Position numbers and translations under genes: made by a program. A DNA stretch of 64,000 nt from Struthio camelus (Eukaryota; Chordata; Aves; Struthioniformes; Struthionidae), in contig NC_090981.1 in assembly GCF_040807025.1 (NCBI RefSeq), positions 5,468,501-5,532,500 of the forward strand, read 5' to 3'. The stretch's first letter is position 1. The number at the start of each line of letters is the position of its first letter. The notes under the pieces were generated by a model. It searched no databases. It was not told the DNA's origin and saw only the letters and a program-made list of their open reading frames with translations. This document shows positions 1 to 14,396 of this stretch, piece after piece.

Positions 1-3000
1 ATAGCAATACTGTGTGATAAATGTGCATATTCAGTCTTCAGTACATAGCAGACAGCCTAATGTATATATGCCAAATAAGTTCTGGGGTTCTCATTCAGGA
101 CTACTATAGTGTATGTAAGGCTATTTATATATAAACATGTATCTTGACATACTGCCAAAGTCCTCGAACTGCATTTCCAAGTTGAGTTGCTAGTTTTACC
201 AGTTTGATATAACTAGTTACAAACATGTTTCAGGAGTTACCTTCTAATTTTATTAGCTAATTTTTTAATAGGGAAAAGCAGTCTAAGTACCTATGACTTG
301 TGCTCATATCTAATTGCAATCCAAGTTGCTGGTAAGCAACTCATTTTAATTATGGGAGCTGTCTTGAGAAACAGATTGATATGTCATACCACAAAACCCT
401 GACTACTGTCAGTTCATGGGAGCTGTGGACAGAAATTATTTTATAGGATAAGGCCAAAATTATTAAAAAGCATGATTTCTTCTCCAAATTTACTCTTCCT
501 TTTTCTTTTTTCTCTAATCCCAGTTATCCTTTTTATGCTAGCATCACTTTAATTCATTACTTTATTTTGCATAACTTTGACTGAGTTCAGAATCATTATT
601 TATGTAACTGCAGTTGAACAAAATACCATGGTGGTAGTATATATACAAGAAGGAAAAATGGAAAAAAAATCCCTAAATACACTATTGATCTATACATTCT
701 GTTCTGCTGTCTGACAGCATATATAAAGCAATGTTTTAAAAAGTGTTTTCTAGTGAGTGATACTTGGTAACAGAATTATCTTGGATCTTAAGTTCAAATC
801 CTGAAGTTGTTACTTAGTTTCCTAACTAATAACAGAACATAACAGTAGACAATGAGACCCAGTGTCCATTGGAATTTTTAGTTTATTTCAACTAAAGAGC
901 AATAACAAAAACATGAAGCAGATACATTTATGTTGTTCAGAATATGTTTCTCCCTGATCATAATGAGTTATACATCTAGTTAGGACTTGTATTTAAGGAG
1001 GTGTATACTTGTGTTCTTGTCTTCTATTTTTTTAAATGAATAAATCTTTTCAGAATTTTGATGTTCTTGTGATATCCACAAGATGGCATGCAATCTCTTC
1101 TTTTTCAGTATCTGCAGGTTTGGGCATAGGGTTTACAGTCTTACCTCAGTAACAGAACAGACCTTGAGAAATATTAAGTCAAGGAAGTATTTGTTTAAGA
1201 ACTACATGGTTAGTAATTTCACAGAAGTCTAACTAATGACTGATATCTCATTCTGTCAAATGGTTGTAACGTTAATCTTTTTTCTCGGTCTTTGTGATGG
1301 ATTGCTGTGATCCTACTAAAACTTAAGCCACCCTTGAAATTGGACATCTTTTTAGTAGAGTTAGTAGGCATGTTTTTTCAGAAAGTGTAATCAAATTTTA
1401 GTCATGAACATGTCTGTTAACATCTGTCAGCCCAGAGAATAGCAGATTAATAGTTCATACCTGCAATTAGAAAACTCAGGCACTATTTCAGGAAGCTAGA
1501 AAAGAACTTCTATCCTGTGCTTATGCTGCATTTCGTACAGCTATTATTGTCAGTGAAAAGTTTTTAAATATTTTTCTAGTATACATACAGCCATAGAAAC
1601 CAGAATACCAAAAACAGAGCAGGTATTGTGTCATCTGTGCAGGCCCTGTATCAGGTTACCCAATCCGTTGTGGTCTCATCACACTCACCAATATTTAATG
1701 TAATGGGGAACATACTTTGTTGATCTTGTTTTGTAATAAAGCATATGTATCTCATCACAGCTTCAGGCCAGAGCCCTTGTCTCCTGCTGTCATATTGTAA
1801 ATGAATGCATTACTAGGCACAGCTTAAGGTGAGATTAGGAATATCCTGTTTTCTGCGTGTAAAGACTGGGGAAAATAGCAATTAAATGTCTTGTGGATAC
1901 TGGGATATTCTAGGGTTGTCCTGGCCAAGCTGGAAAGTCTGATTACACTGGGCTCCGATGAAATATTCAGGAGGTGACTCAGAGAAAAGGGAGCCATGTA
2001 ATAAAGCTAGCAGCTCCTTGGAAGTTTCTGTTCCTGCCATCACAAAACTCTCACTGATTCAGGAGTTCATTCCAAGGCCATTCTGGCACTCCTTACTTTA
2101 AGTGGGCTGAAACCAGGTGATGAAATCAAGAGTACAAAGACATATACAAAACACTCTTGCCAGAAGCTTGCCTAATAAACACACTTGCTTTGAAAGTATT
2201 TTTCTGTATTTTAGTCTGGAATAGCAAAACAGGAGCTCGACTTGTTTTTTTTTTTAAACAGTCTGAAGTTTTGTTCCATTTGAAAGGACCATGTTATGCT
2301 AGAAGAAATAACTGCAGATTCATAATGTAATCACTAACAAGACTGTACTACATTACAGTGAAGCAACAGGTACTATGAACATCAGCATACCAAAGCATAG
2401 CTGATTAGCTTCTGATAATTTCAGAAAATTCTAGCATCGACCATTTGCATGCTACTAAATAGTGTATGACAGACAATGCCTGTTTGATTACTTATTGGTG
2501 CAATTCAGACATTGCACAAATATAAACTAAAGGTGTAGTGCTTGATACTTTTTGAAAGCTTATATCAATGTATTCAAAAGTTGCCCTCAGCTTTTGAATC
2601 ATCACTATTTCTCTTCTCTCTAGGGCCTTTTTCCACCCTGAACCTTCAACTGGCTCCCTGAAATATGCACAGCACTGCTTTCAACTATCTCATCTGCTTT
2701 CCTTTGTCTCTGCACAGCATAGTATTATGCTATGTAGACATACTTTATGGTTAACACTTATAATTCTCTATATTTTAAATCTACACCCAGGCTTTCTTCC
2801 CAAAGAGCTTTTAAATGGATTTTGCAGCCCTCCCAATTTGTCACTCTTCCAAGAATGGTTTAATTGGTGCAGTTAAATAATAACTGTGTGATCTAACTAG
2901 TCCTCATTAGGCTGAATCATAACAATGGCAATCTGAATGTCAAAGTTGTATATCACACATGTTTTTCCAGCCACAGGTGACCCAGATTAAAGTGTTGATG

Positions 3001-5100
3001 TCCAATATAACGCACATTTTCCTATGAGCATTATAAAAGCAATTCAAAACTTTAAACATTTAGATTTCAAATCAACTACAAAAGGAAAGATATATTGCAG
3101 CCTGATTAATGATTTGACACAATCTTCCTACATTCCTACCCACAAAGGCTTTGGTAGCACAAGAGATGAGAAGTTTTATATGGCATGACATCTTGGGCAG
3201 CTTCCACCCCTAAACATGACTGAATTAGAGTCTCATGCGTTTGAAAGCCTGTGTTCCAAAATATCTTGAATTTTGCAACAAGTGGCACAGACTGCCACCA
3301 CGAATCCAGGAATGAAATGGAGAAGAGCAAGACTGCAGGAATCTCAGTGAAGTAGGCTGGGAGATGTTTACTGTGTTGTCGGGAGTTGTGCAATGCCTTG
3401 TGCATGAATAGACATTAGGGAATTTGGAGGTTAGTGTGAAGGTATTTCTGATCAGTATTCCTGCAGAAAAGGCACATAAGGACGGAGGGATAATGGGTTA
3501 GGGGAGGCAGTAAGCTGAGATCTATTAAGAAAACCACAGGCAAATACAGCTGGATGGACAATGGATTTTTCAGCTCATTGAATGTAACAAAAACCAGAAA
3601 TAACTTCATTTCAGATTTTGATGAGCCTGAATCATTTCTGATTCTGATGAATTGGAAAGCAAAAAAATTAAATACCAAAATGTTTAAATTGTAATAAACT
3701 TTTCTGGCCTGGAACTTACTACTGTTTGGATTTTAATCCCCACTTGTCACTGCAAAGAAAAGAAGGCAAAGATGCTAAAGACTTACATAATAGGGCAGTC
3801 TCTCATAGCAAAGAACCTGTTAGAAGGGAGGAAGCTTAAATGAGAATGAGTATGGAGATAAATGGAGCAGATATTTGATGCTTGTGACACCACTTTACAA
3901 GTCTGGTAACACCTTACAAATTAAGCAAGCTGTTTTACTTATAAAGTAAGTCAGCTTGTCAAAACTGTCTGTCTTTACCACGAGAACTAGCACAATGACT
4001 AAAGGAAGAAAAAATTAAATCGGTGACCACTAGACTCATTTATGGAAGTTGTACTCAGACGTGCTGGGAAGAACAAATCCTCCCCCAAAACCACAAGACC
4101 CTTATTGCCCCAGTGGTAGATTTGCCTTTTTTATGTCCAGGAATACCCTGCAGAAGACCTCATCTCTATTCTCATTATGGAAAGTTGAAGAAAGGCCGTG
4201 TTCATTTCCAGACTACAAGGGAGAAAGCTTTTTTGCCTATGCAATACCATTGGAAAGAGAAGATGAAAATAGTGATGCTGGTGACTCACATCGCAGGGAG
4301 GAGGTAACAAACAAAATGGCCACAATATTTTTTTTTGGTTGGCTCATTACTAGTTGTTAAGATCATTCTCTTCCTACCTTCCCTGGGCTGTGCCTTGGTA
4401 TGATAAGGAGGCCTTGAGCAATGTGTTGGAAAAAATGGGTTGCCATTTTAGCCCTGTTCACACACTGAGCAATGACTGAGCAAACAGGAAAGATTCTGAT
4501 TAAATTTTTTCACTGTTAAAAGGAACCTGGAGTTTGTACTACACCTGTCATCGCCAATATGTGATGCTGGCTCCCAAGTACATGCAGGATATTCCTGCAC
4601 TACCATCTATATAGGTCAACCACTCTTTCACTTAGCAATCTTCTTTCTGAAGAGGATTGCTGGCTTTTGAAGTAAAAGCCCTAATCATCGCTCCTGCTTG
4701 TCACTGCAGAGACCCTTCTTGATGCATCCTATTTATCTGCAACCATGTGTTTTCTTAATACAAGAAATATTTGCATAATGATGACAGAAAGCGTTAGCCA
4801 TAATTTCCACTCTTGACTTTTGAGCTACATTCCAATTACTGTACACACAATCGCAGTATTCCTGCAAGCAGCCTGCACCAGACCATCCATGCTGACAGAG
4901 GGGTTACCCAGCTCCTACCACATCACTCTCCGGACAGATGCCTCTCTAGGGAAAGACTGCTGTCACCTAGCCTTGCCAGTAAACCTGGCCTGGTGCTGCC
5001 CTGCCCATCTACAGAGTAGCCTCCACTCTCGAGCCAAAGCTATAAATACAAAATACATGTATAAAAAAGGAAACCAGAAGTAATACAATACTGCTTTCTC

Positions 5101-5130
5101 TTTTTTTTTTTTTTTTTGGGGGGGGGGGGG
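5101..5130. repeat. T17-G13 compound homopolymer
   Basis: Seventeen T are followed directly by thirteen G. On the - strand this reads C13-A17. It could be a low-complexity expansion or the A-tail of an old - strand retroposed copy, but no recognisable retrosequence lies next to it. Confidence 0.9.
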
Positions 5131-8100
5131 ATAAAACCCTAAAGTTAAAAGGGGAAGAAAAAATTGTGACTATGCCTCAAGCGATTCTTCCAAAATTATT
5201 TCCTTCCAGCAATTACACAGCACAGACAGCAGCAATACTGATTCCATAAATATGAACAATTTAATAAATCAGATGCAGTGTAAAACCACTTTCTGTTCAT
5301 CGTATATGGATTTAAACAATTAAAGGTTTAAACAAGGCACATTTCCTCCAAGGTCATTTCTTCCCTCACAGACAAGGAAGCAATATTTAGAAACAAAAAG
5401 CAAAAGGAAGAAGGTATTTTTCTTCACTCAGTTCTTCCCAAATCATTTCCTACCCCAATGTAAAACCAAACACAACTACAACATGTGCTATCTAACTGCA
5501 GAAACACACAAATATGAAAGGACAAAAGGTTGTTCCTAGGGTCAGGGGCTGCTAACAAAGAACAACTGTTATTCTATTCATGTGTTTCCTGGTCTTTTTT
5601 GCAACCCATCATGCATTTAGGGTTTGCATCCTATGATAAGCAATTACCAACCATACCAGTAAAGAAGGCATTAAAGAAGAAAGTCACCCTACTGCAATAC
5701 TTAGGATTGAAGTGTTAAACCAGATTCACGTCTTCATGTAACTCCTTCCAACTCTCTTTGGAGTTCAACCCCTTTCATCATATTTTCTTTCACCTTTCCT
5801 TCCAATTTCTTTGACTTTTTACTCAGCACTGTACAACCTATTGTGTTAATGTACAAATGTAGTAATGATGCATATGCCAAGGAATTGGATCTGGTGACGT
5901 GGGAGATGCCAGACACAGGGCTGCCAATGAGCAGAATATGTCCTTTGGCTCAAGCATGGTGTCTAGTAGGTTATATTCCTACTTGGAAGATGTATTAAAT
6001 AGCTTTTTGTAACTGGGATATGAGTCTTATTCCATCCCCTCCTGCATCACCAATTTGTCTAGCAGGGCTCCTTCGAGCATGGGCATTTGCACTGTCTTCC
6101 ACCCCAAATGCGACTTGTTGGTTTCCAGTGAGTCCAGCTTGCGAGATCCTTGCTGGAGGCTAGAAACTGACTGCTGACAGGGTAATATGGGGGAGCTAAC
6201 TCACATGTCATGTGTGAGTTTTAACAGATCTGCTCTCCAAGCTGCTGCTGGGTCATTTCCTGTCACCCTAAGAGTAGCAGGACTTGGGCGGTCTGGATAG
6301 TGCAGCTGGTGATGTTTGTTGCTAAATTAATTACAGTGTGGAAGCACTGTGTGCTTCCCCTTCAGTTCTCCCCATTAAGCCGCTTCCAACAGAATTAAAC
6401 CAGTGACTTTTTGCTCTCTGGGAGTTACAACTAACAATCCCTTCCCAGAAACAAACAAACAAAAAAACAAATCAGTATGGTGATCTCTTATTCCACATAG
6501 TTTCTTGAGGGTGTCCTCCTGAGCTATGGAGGCTCAAAACGACCTGTCTAACTCAGTACTAGACTCAAGTGGAGTTGTTCTACGCATTTTTTTCACATTA
6601 TTAATATCACTATCTCCTGCACTTGGATTGTTGATTTTTTCCCAAACTATTTGTCTTGGCAAAGAAGTTTTAGCTGGAACCCATGGTTTATGCTACAAGA
6701 CAAGTTGAGCAGACAGTTCTGTTAAGCCTACTTTAACTTACAGAGCTAACTATCTCCAGCAACTCAGTTTTTCATAGTCATCATCAATGTAATATCAGAA
6801 AGGTTTAATAAAGAGATGTATTTTGTTTGTTCTTTGTTACCTAAAAATGAATCAGAGGTTAGTAAATGCCATCATGAATTTTGGGCAACCTTGTACCCAG
6901 GATGTACTGAGGTTGAACAGATATTTTGAGGTGTTGCAAAATATCTATTCATAGATGAGAAAGGACATAATATTCTGGAGTGCTTTCAATAATCTTTCAC
7001 TTCCTCCTTTGACAGAAAGAAAAATTAGTCTGTTTAGTTTTCAGATTGATATTTTTTCACATCAGACAAGCAACTTTAGCATTCATTAGCTGTCTCTAGG
7101 GGTAAGTAATAAATAAGCAATAAATAATAGAAGAGGGAAGATTAAAACTGTTTTTAGAAAATATAAAAAAAAAAACCCTGAGAAAACTGACTTCTCTTCT
7201 TTTAAGGGGAAATCAAGCCACAGAACAAAAGCTGCACAAAGGTCTATTTTTGAAGTACATGCTTGTTTTCATGCTAAAGAGCTAATATATTCTTATTGCC
7301 CATAGCAAACCTGTTAACTAGAATTTAAATTTCTGAACCTGTTGTCTTTTGGAGGAAATATATACCAATTGGCTCAAAAGTTCAATATATTCTGAAAAAT
7401 CTTTGATGTGGAGCTGTGAAAGAACACATACCAACAGTCAACTGCACCTGTGCTTTTGCTAGCCTGTTGGTTCACTGCATTGCCCTTTCCCTGGCAGCTC
7501 ACTCTCCACATCAGTCCTCAATATCCAGTTTATACTTATAATCCTCCAAAAGGTCAAATTAAAAAAACAAAATCCAACATTAGTCTTAGGACAGCACTCA
7601 TAAATAAGGCACAAATGTGACCGTGTGGGCTTGTCAGTACCACTGTATCTAGTTTCACCTCAGTAATACATGAGCCCACAACCTTATTAATTAGCACATT
7701 GGGCTGAGACTTTGCATACGTAAGGTTTAGATTCACGATTTTTGGCCTCACCCAATCCAGTGAGAACACCCAACTGTGCAAGTTTTGCTCAGTGTAAGTG
7801 AGATTAAGTTTGGTGTCTTCTGTCCACTCTTGGTACAGCCAGATGGAAAATGCACAGGGATGAATGCAGAAGTTAAAGGTAGATCAGTACTTCTTACAAA
7901 GCTGAGTTCAGCTTGGACTATAACATCCTGGACTATAACATTCCTTGCTGTGCAGGAATTTAATCAACTGCTCTAACCGCTTTTGTTTTAGCTTTCTCAT
8001 AGGCTTGTGCCAAGGACATGGATTAGTGAACTAAGAGAGGAAGGGCTAACAAAAGACAATTGTTTACCTGAGCACTCAAAAATGCTGCCAAGTTGGTATC

Positions 8101-11100
8101 AACTTGTTTATGCCAGTTGACTAGTTTTTGAATGAATGTCAATGCTTTGTTTAAGCAAAGAGAAGTGAATGTCAATATAGAGGCTCTTTCTATTGCAGTC
8201 CTTAGAATATTGCTAAATTAGATAAAAGTCATCTTCCACTTTCTTGGCAAGTACTTCTGCCAAATATATCTGTATCAGACAGTTTCACTGTCCATAGCTT
8301 TTGATAAATTCATAAAACATATCCTGAATACATTCACAGCAGTCTCACTTGCCCAGGAACATTTGAACAATCATGAAGGATTTATAATCAGTTCTCAGTC
8401 AACACTAGAACAAGTTAAATGATTTGAAACAAAGCTGTGTTCAATGGACATCCCTAACAAGTTGATCTAACAGGTTGCTTAAACATCAGGCCAAATTCCG
8501 ATCTCAGTTACCTCAGTTTAAATCCCTATTAGATTTTTTGAAATCAATTGAATTATAATGATTTAAATTAAAATAAATAACAATAGAGTCTTACTCTATA
8601 CTTTTCTTCTTCACAGTATAATGAAATCCCATCAGTTTTACAAATACCTATGTGGACTAGCTGTGAGTGTATGTTTGCCAGAAATATGGATTATATTCTA
8701 TTCTAAATTAGTGGAAAAGCCCTTTCAAATTTTTGCTTTGAAATTTTTAGGAATTCAAATTTTAAGGTAATTATTTAGTTGTCATTATATATAGTGATGC
8801 AAAGGAGTATAGCTTTTGGGGGTGATTTTTTATTCAATGAATTTTTAATCCTGAACTGATTTCTGAAGAATCATGTCTGATGCATAAAAACAAAAGATTC
8901 TCTAGTTTGATCTTCCTTCATCATCAGAAAGTCTCAGCATATTCCAATGGAGCACTAAGCAATATAAATTAACATCTACCACTTCATTTTTTTCTGTGTG
9001 CCTCTTCAGGAGTAGTACATGCAATGCAATGTTTTGCTGTGGTGGGATTGAGGGTATTTGTTTTCTTTTCTTGTTTGGTTTGAACATAACTGTTCCCATG
9101 CATTTATAGAAGAGAGGAGAAACAGGACCAAAGACTTGTGGTTTGTTCTTTATTTCTGTGAGAACATCAAGCCAGTTTCCCAGAAAGTTCTGTCTGTCCA
9201 TAGATTAATTTCTCCTTAGTATAGAAAGTTGCATCAGTATGCCAAAGGAACAAATCTGTCATCACTGGACTTTGTTCCAACCTTCAGGTGAAGTTTTATG
9301 TGTTCTGGGCTCAGGCCATAAATGGTCTTGAACATATTTGGTTTGAGATATTATTATATAGAAGGTGGCTGCAGGAAGCAAAGGTCGCAAAAGGTTTGGG
9401 CAGTCATGATAATGAATAATATTTGTGCAGAATGTTTAATCAGTAAACCTTAAAGCACTTCACTGAATTTCCTCCTTTATTTCAGTCAGAAACTACAGAT
9501 ATGAGGAAATCTATATATCAAGTAATTTTTCTGCTTAGAAAAAATATTTATGCTCTTCTATTATAAAGAACATCTTGGAAAGGCACAGCTTCAACTGCAT
9601 CACTATAAAGGCTTCTTCATATTTGCTTAGTAAGTGCAATATTTCAGATTGAGATAACGTCATTCATTTCTCATTCTTTTTCTGGTTTCGTGCTAGAAAA
9701 CTACAGGCTACAGGTCTTTTCACACTACAGCTTTTTCAGTTCAGACTATTGAAAGAACAGTGATTTGCTGGAATGATTTTCTCTATCATATCTAGTTATA
9801 GTGCTACATCCTGTTGGTATCTGCCTGAATAGAGAGATTTTTTAGCATCACACCTGCTTATGGTCTGCCCCTTCCTTACTCAAGACAACATGGAGAAGAA
9901 AACACTGTCTGAGACTACTGAACATTTTCTTGGGAATTAAGTCTATTCATATCCAATCCTGGTTTAAACCCTTTTTGTGAATACTATCCTAAGGTACAGA
10001 CTGCTGCCACAATGACAGATCAAACGATTTTAAGAGTAAACAGAATATCTAATATATGGTTTAAATGAAAATATGTCAGCCAGGAAGCTTTTGTGCAGGA
10101 CAGAGGAGCTTTCTTTAGGATGCAATTCAAATCTTCCTATGAAGATCTTGAGAGAAAGCTGGTTTTCTTCAGGATGGCAACAACCCCACTTCCTAGCAGA
10201 GCTACACATGTGACTTTTTGGCACATGCCAGCAAAATGGGACATAAAAACACATCAAAATATTTGTTTAGAATATTTTTCACTACCAAGCTTTTTTACAC
10301 TACAGAGCAAACTGCTGAATTTTGCTTGCAAAGCAGTTTTTATTTACAGAGATCTTTCTTACACAGGGCTGTTTTAGTCTTTCAAGAGATTACCAGCAGT
10401 GTAAGGTCTCTCTGAACTTTTCATGGTGGGAAAAGTATTTTTCAAAAGTTTCATTCTTTTGAGGACTAAGAATCTTTTAAGAGAACAAATGTGATCTTGA
10501 GGAACTATTAAAGTTAGATGGTGAGAGCACTGAGAGCAAGAAGTGAAACCCTTTCTTTCTCACAAGCTTTTTACTCATAACTTATCATCAAGAGGTAAAT
10601 TCTTCTTGTTTTTTTGAATATTTAGCTCTGCCTCAAAATACCACCACCTATGAACACTACATGGTAAGAGTGGGCATAGGAAAAAAAAAGAGCACAAAAA
10701 AGGAAAGTATCACAGATTAACACAGAGGCTAAAGTTTGAAGAGATCAAGCAGGAATTTTGTCCCTTATGAAGGGTCAGTGGAGCTGCTGGAAAGAAACGT
10801 GAGAAGATAGTTGTTTTTTCATATTTCTGGATATTGAAGTTTACTTAATAATTGATATTTAAGTGAGAATATATAGTTATCAGACTGTACTAAAGAAATG
10901 TGCTAAGTACTCTTGACCTATAAAGAATGAAACTGTTAAGAGGCATCAGCCATGTATGAAGAGGAAACTTATTAAGTCCTTACAAGTGACTTGCATTGTA
11001 TACGCAGTTGTAAAGCCTTAGGGAACCTCTTGTTCAGCATCTGTCTGTGACAGAGCTAAAACACTTGAATCTGAACAAAATGTCTCCATAGAATCCAGAT

Positions 11101-12800
11101 TTAAACTTAGAATAAAAAAGGAGTGGTAAGTTGCCAAATATAAATAGACCAGTCTGCAATTAGGACCCCATTTTAACCTTGGGGGGAGAACAATAATGGA
11201 CTACATTACCAAACCACAAACCCATGGGAACATAAAGAAACAAGATAGATTTGAAACTCAAGTCTGAAAAATTCAATGTGATGAGGTTGGAAAAGACAGC
11301 GTGAAAGACCATATAAAGTGTGGAATAAAATACAGATCCAAGCAATATCTGTCCTTTTGATAAAGATGCTACATTTCCAAGAACTTAAGCATACCCATAC
11401 CATACAGTATGCCAGTACTGATTCAAGAATCAATTCAATGGACAGTTCTATCTAGTGCTGTGAATAAAGCTCTTATTATTTATATGGTAATGTCCAATTT
11501 ATACAATTATATGATGTCTAAACTTACAGCAAAGTCATAGACAGGTAACAATCATACCACACACTGGGGAACAATTCTTATTACCAGTTCACATATATTA
11601 AATGTACAAGTAAAATACAACCTTGAAAATACACAGATTATGATCTCCTTAGGGAATGGAGTACCTAGTCCAGTAATGAAAAATATCAGTCAATATATGT
11701 TATTCAAAGTTGATGTAATAGAACAGAACTCCCAAAGGAGTGCCTGAAAATTCATATTTCTGTAGTTTCTTAGGAATCACATATAGTGTACTTTTATGAA
11801 GGTGGTGTACAGGGAGACTGAGTGGCCAGAGGAACAGAGCTGGACATTCTGTTTCCAGTTGAGCAAATGTTGGTAAAAAATAGGTGACCTGATCCTTGCT
11901 AACAGAGCAACCCTGCTATAAAAGAAGACAAATACAAACACACTGTACGGAGAAAGCATAACTGAATGAAAAAATAACAGAAGTACTGCCAATTTCACAG
12001 AAATATGAGAAAATGTCACAAAGAAAGTGATAAGGTGAAATTCTGAGTAGGTGTTGAAAGCTTGGTTACAAAGAAGGAGCAAAATAAAGACAAGAGTCTA
12101 ATGCTATACACATAAATACACATGTAAAGGAAATGCTAGATCCGTGGTTCAAAACTGGCATTACTTTGTTTGGATATGCTGGAAAAAAGTGTTAATACTG
12201 AATTATTTTTCTTTCTTTCTAAAAGTAACAACATTGGAGAATATAGCATGAAATCCTATTAGCTAGATATGTTATACCAACAACCCAGAAAGCTGCAGTA
12301 TATGCAAAATGCAAATAGGAAACTTAGAAACTGACTACCAGTTTATGCAACTACTGATAGTACAACACTGTCATTGTAAAAATATTATAACTAAATCAAA
12401 GATGCTGCTCATATGATAAAGGATCACATGAGTTTAGTCATTTATAATAGAAAGGAAATATATATGTATCTAGCAAAACAAGAACACGAGGCAGTAAAAC
12501 AGTTTATTGTGAAATTACTCTTCACTGCTATAACAACTAAACAACAGACCACCTTCAACAAAAGGAGGGAAGAAGAAATGAGACTCAAATTTAGATTATG
12601 AAAAAAGGAGTTCTAAAGCAATCAATGGATGATAGAAAAATCAAAGGAAAGGCTTGAGCAGAGCATTGTAGAAGCAAAGTCTGCACTCAGATCACCTTAA
12701 AGACTAGTGAGATGGGGCTCTGAAATTCCTGAAATCCTTGAAGAGCATAGGGAAGAAAGGAAACCAGTTCAGACATTAACTCAGAACTCTTGGTGAATAC

Positions 12801-12830
12801 ATGCATATATATGCATATATATGCATATAC
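12801..12830. repeat. Three tandem copies of ATGCATATAT
   Basis: Two perfect copies and a third ending in AC are followed by a short CA-rich stretch. The unit contains the palindrome ATGCAT. This is a minisatellite or microsatellite with no sign of function. Confidence 0.9.
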
Positions 12831-13616
12831 ACAAACACACACAAAAAATATTGTTATTTATTTTTATTTTGGGAGAGGGCATTTTTAGGACAACTGGTAC
12901 TTTTAGTAATTAAAACTTGGAAAAGTTTGAAAGGTTGAAGTTAGTATAATTTGTTAGTGTCTCAGCTTAGTGTCTCAGGAGGAGCTTGACTGATGCACCT
13001 TATGGTTTAGGTTTCCTGTGGTTAAAATACAGGCTTTGCCTAGGCCATACCAGAATTTTTCATCGCTCCTGCCAGAGAAGACAGTGTGAGAAGGAGCCTT
13101 TGGTTTCCCAGGCTGACGTATTAATGCCAGGCATACTGCTCGCCTCTTCAGTGCAATCAGCAAGTCAGGCCTTTTAACTGGATCAGAGTAACAAAAAATA
13201 ATTTGAAGTGGCACAATGAGAAGCCCCTAATTTATCCAGTATATGCTTTACAGTTAATTTTGGCAAATCAAGGCTGCAATCCACTCCATTTCTATTTTCA
13301 GCTCTGTAATTAGGACTAACTGCCAACCAGCCTCTTAGAAGAAGCTTATCCCAGGGTGGCCTTGATCATACAATGCTGACATGGTTTATTCATATTAAAC
13401 TTATTGTAAACACAGGTGAAAAACTTGCTGATCAAAAAGTATAACAATTTGTGTAAACACACAATGAGTAAAATAAAAGACTATTTCTAATGTATAATGC
13501 AGATATTCTGAAAAAGAAAATTTGACCTTCCCTTATTAACTCTAGCCATGAGCCATGCTCATCCTTGCAACTAAGCACTCATTCATTTCAGATGCCTTTT
13601 TGTTCCAAAAAGAAAC

Positions 13617-14396
13617 ATGGTACAAAACATTGCTCTTTATGTGAGGGAGCAACTAGAATGCATGGAGATCTGCCTCGGGGTGGATGAAGAGCAAGTTGAG
13701 AGCCTATGGGTAAGGATTAAAGGGCAGGCTAACATGGGTGACACTGTTGTGGGGGTTTACTGCAGGCCACCTGACCAGGAGGAAGTCATCGATGAGGCCT
13801 TCTACAGACAGCTGGAAGTAGCCTCACGATCACAGGCCCTGGTTCTCATGGGGGACTTGAACCACCCTGACATCTGCTGGGAAGACAGCACAGCTAGGCA
13901 CAGTCAAAGAGGTTCCTGCAGAGGATTGATGATAATTTCTTGACTCAGGCGGTGGAGACGCCAACAAGGAGAGGTGCAATGCTAGACCTTGTACTAACAA
14001 ACAAAGAAGGTCTAGTTGGAGAGGTGAAGGTTGGGGGCAGCCTTGGCTGCAGTGACCATGAGATGGTGGAGTTCAGGATCCTACGAGGAGGGAGCAGGGC
14101 AATGAGTAGGATTGCAACCCTGGACTTCAGGAGAGCAGACTTGGGCCTCTTCAGGGACCTACTTGGAGGAATCTCATGGGGGTAGGGCCCTAGAAGGAAG
14201 AGGGGTCCAAGAAAGCTGGTTAATATTCAAGCATCACTTCCTCCAGACTCAGGATCAGTGCATCCCTCTGAGGAAGAAGTCCAGCAAAGCGGGCAGGAGA
14301 CCTGCATGGATGAGCAAGGAGCTCCTGGCAAAACTCCAACAGAAGAAGGAAGTGTACAGAATGTGGAAAAGGGGACAGGCCCCTTGGGAGGAATAA
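13617..14396 (+). pseudogene. CR1 ORF2, partial endonuclease domain and linker, frameshifted
   Basis: This is the apurinic-like endonuclease part of CR1 ORF2, which nicks target DNA in active elements. Visible motifs are GDLNHPDICW (about 13851-13880) and SDHEMVEF (about 14052-14075), both typical of the C-terminal half of this fold. The reading frame changes near 13890-13905 and returns to the original frame near 14165-14185, so two indels are needed. An in-frame TAA at 14394-14396 then separates this part from the reverse transcriptase; its context (GAG GAA TAA AGG GAT) suggests one substitution of a tyrosine codon. The N-terminal catalytic residues are missing through 5' truncation. Confidence 0.9.

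Larger units (their letters stand above)
1..13599. other. AT-rich intergenic or intronic DNA, no gene recognised
   Basis: No open frame here exceeds about 108 codons and none carries a domain I recognise. The stretch holds simple features: a T17-G13 compound run at 5101-5130, three copies of a 10-base ATGCATATAT unit at 12801-12830, a 15-base tandem duplication at 7914-7944 and scattered A/T runs. An open frame at 4049-4360 ends near a GT that could serve as a splice donor, but I cannot tie it to a protein. Conserved non-coding elements may be present and cannot be judged from one sequence. Confidence 0.6.
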
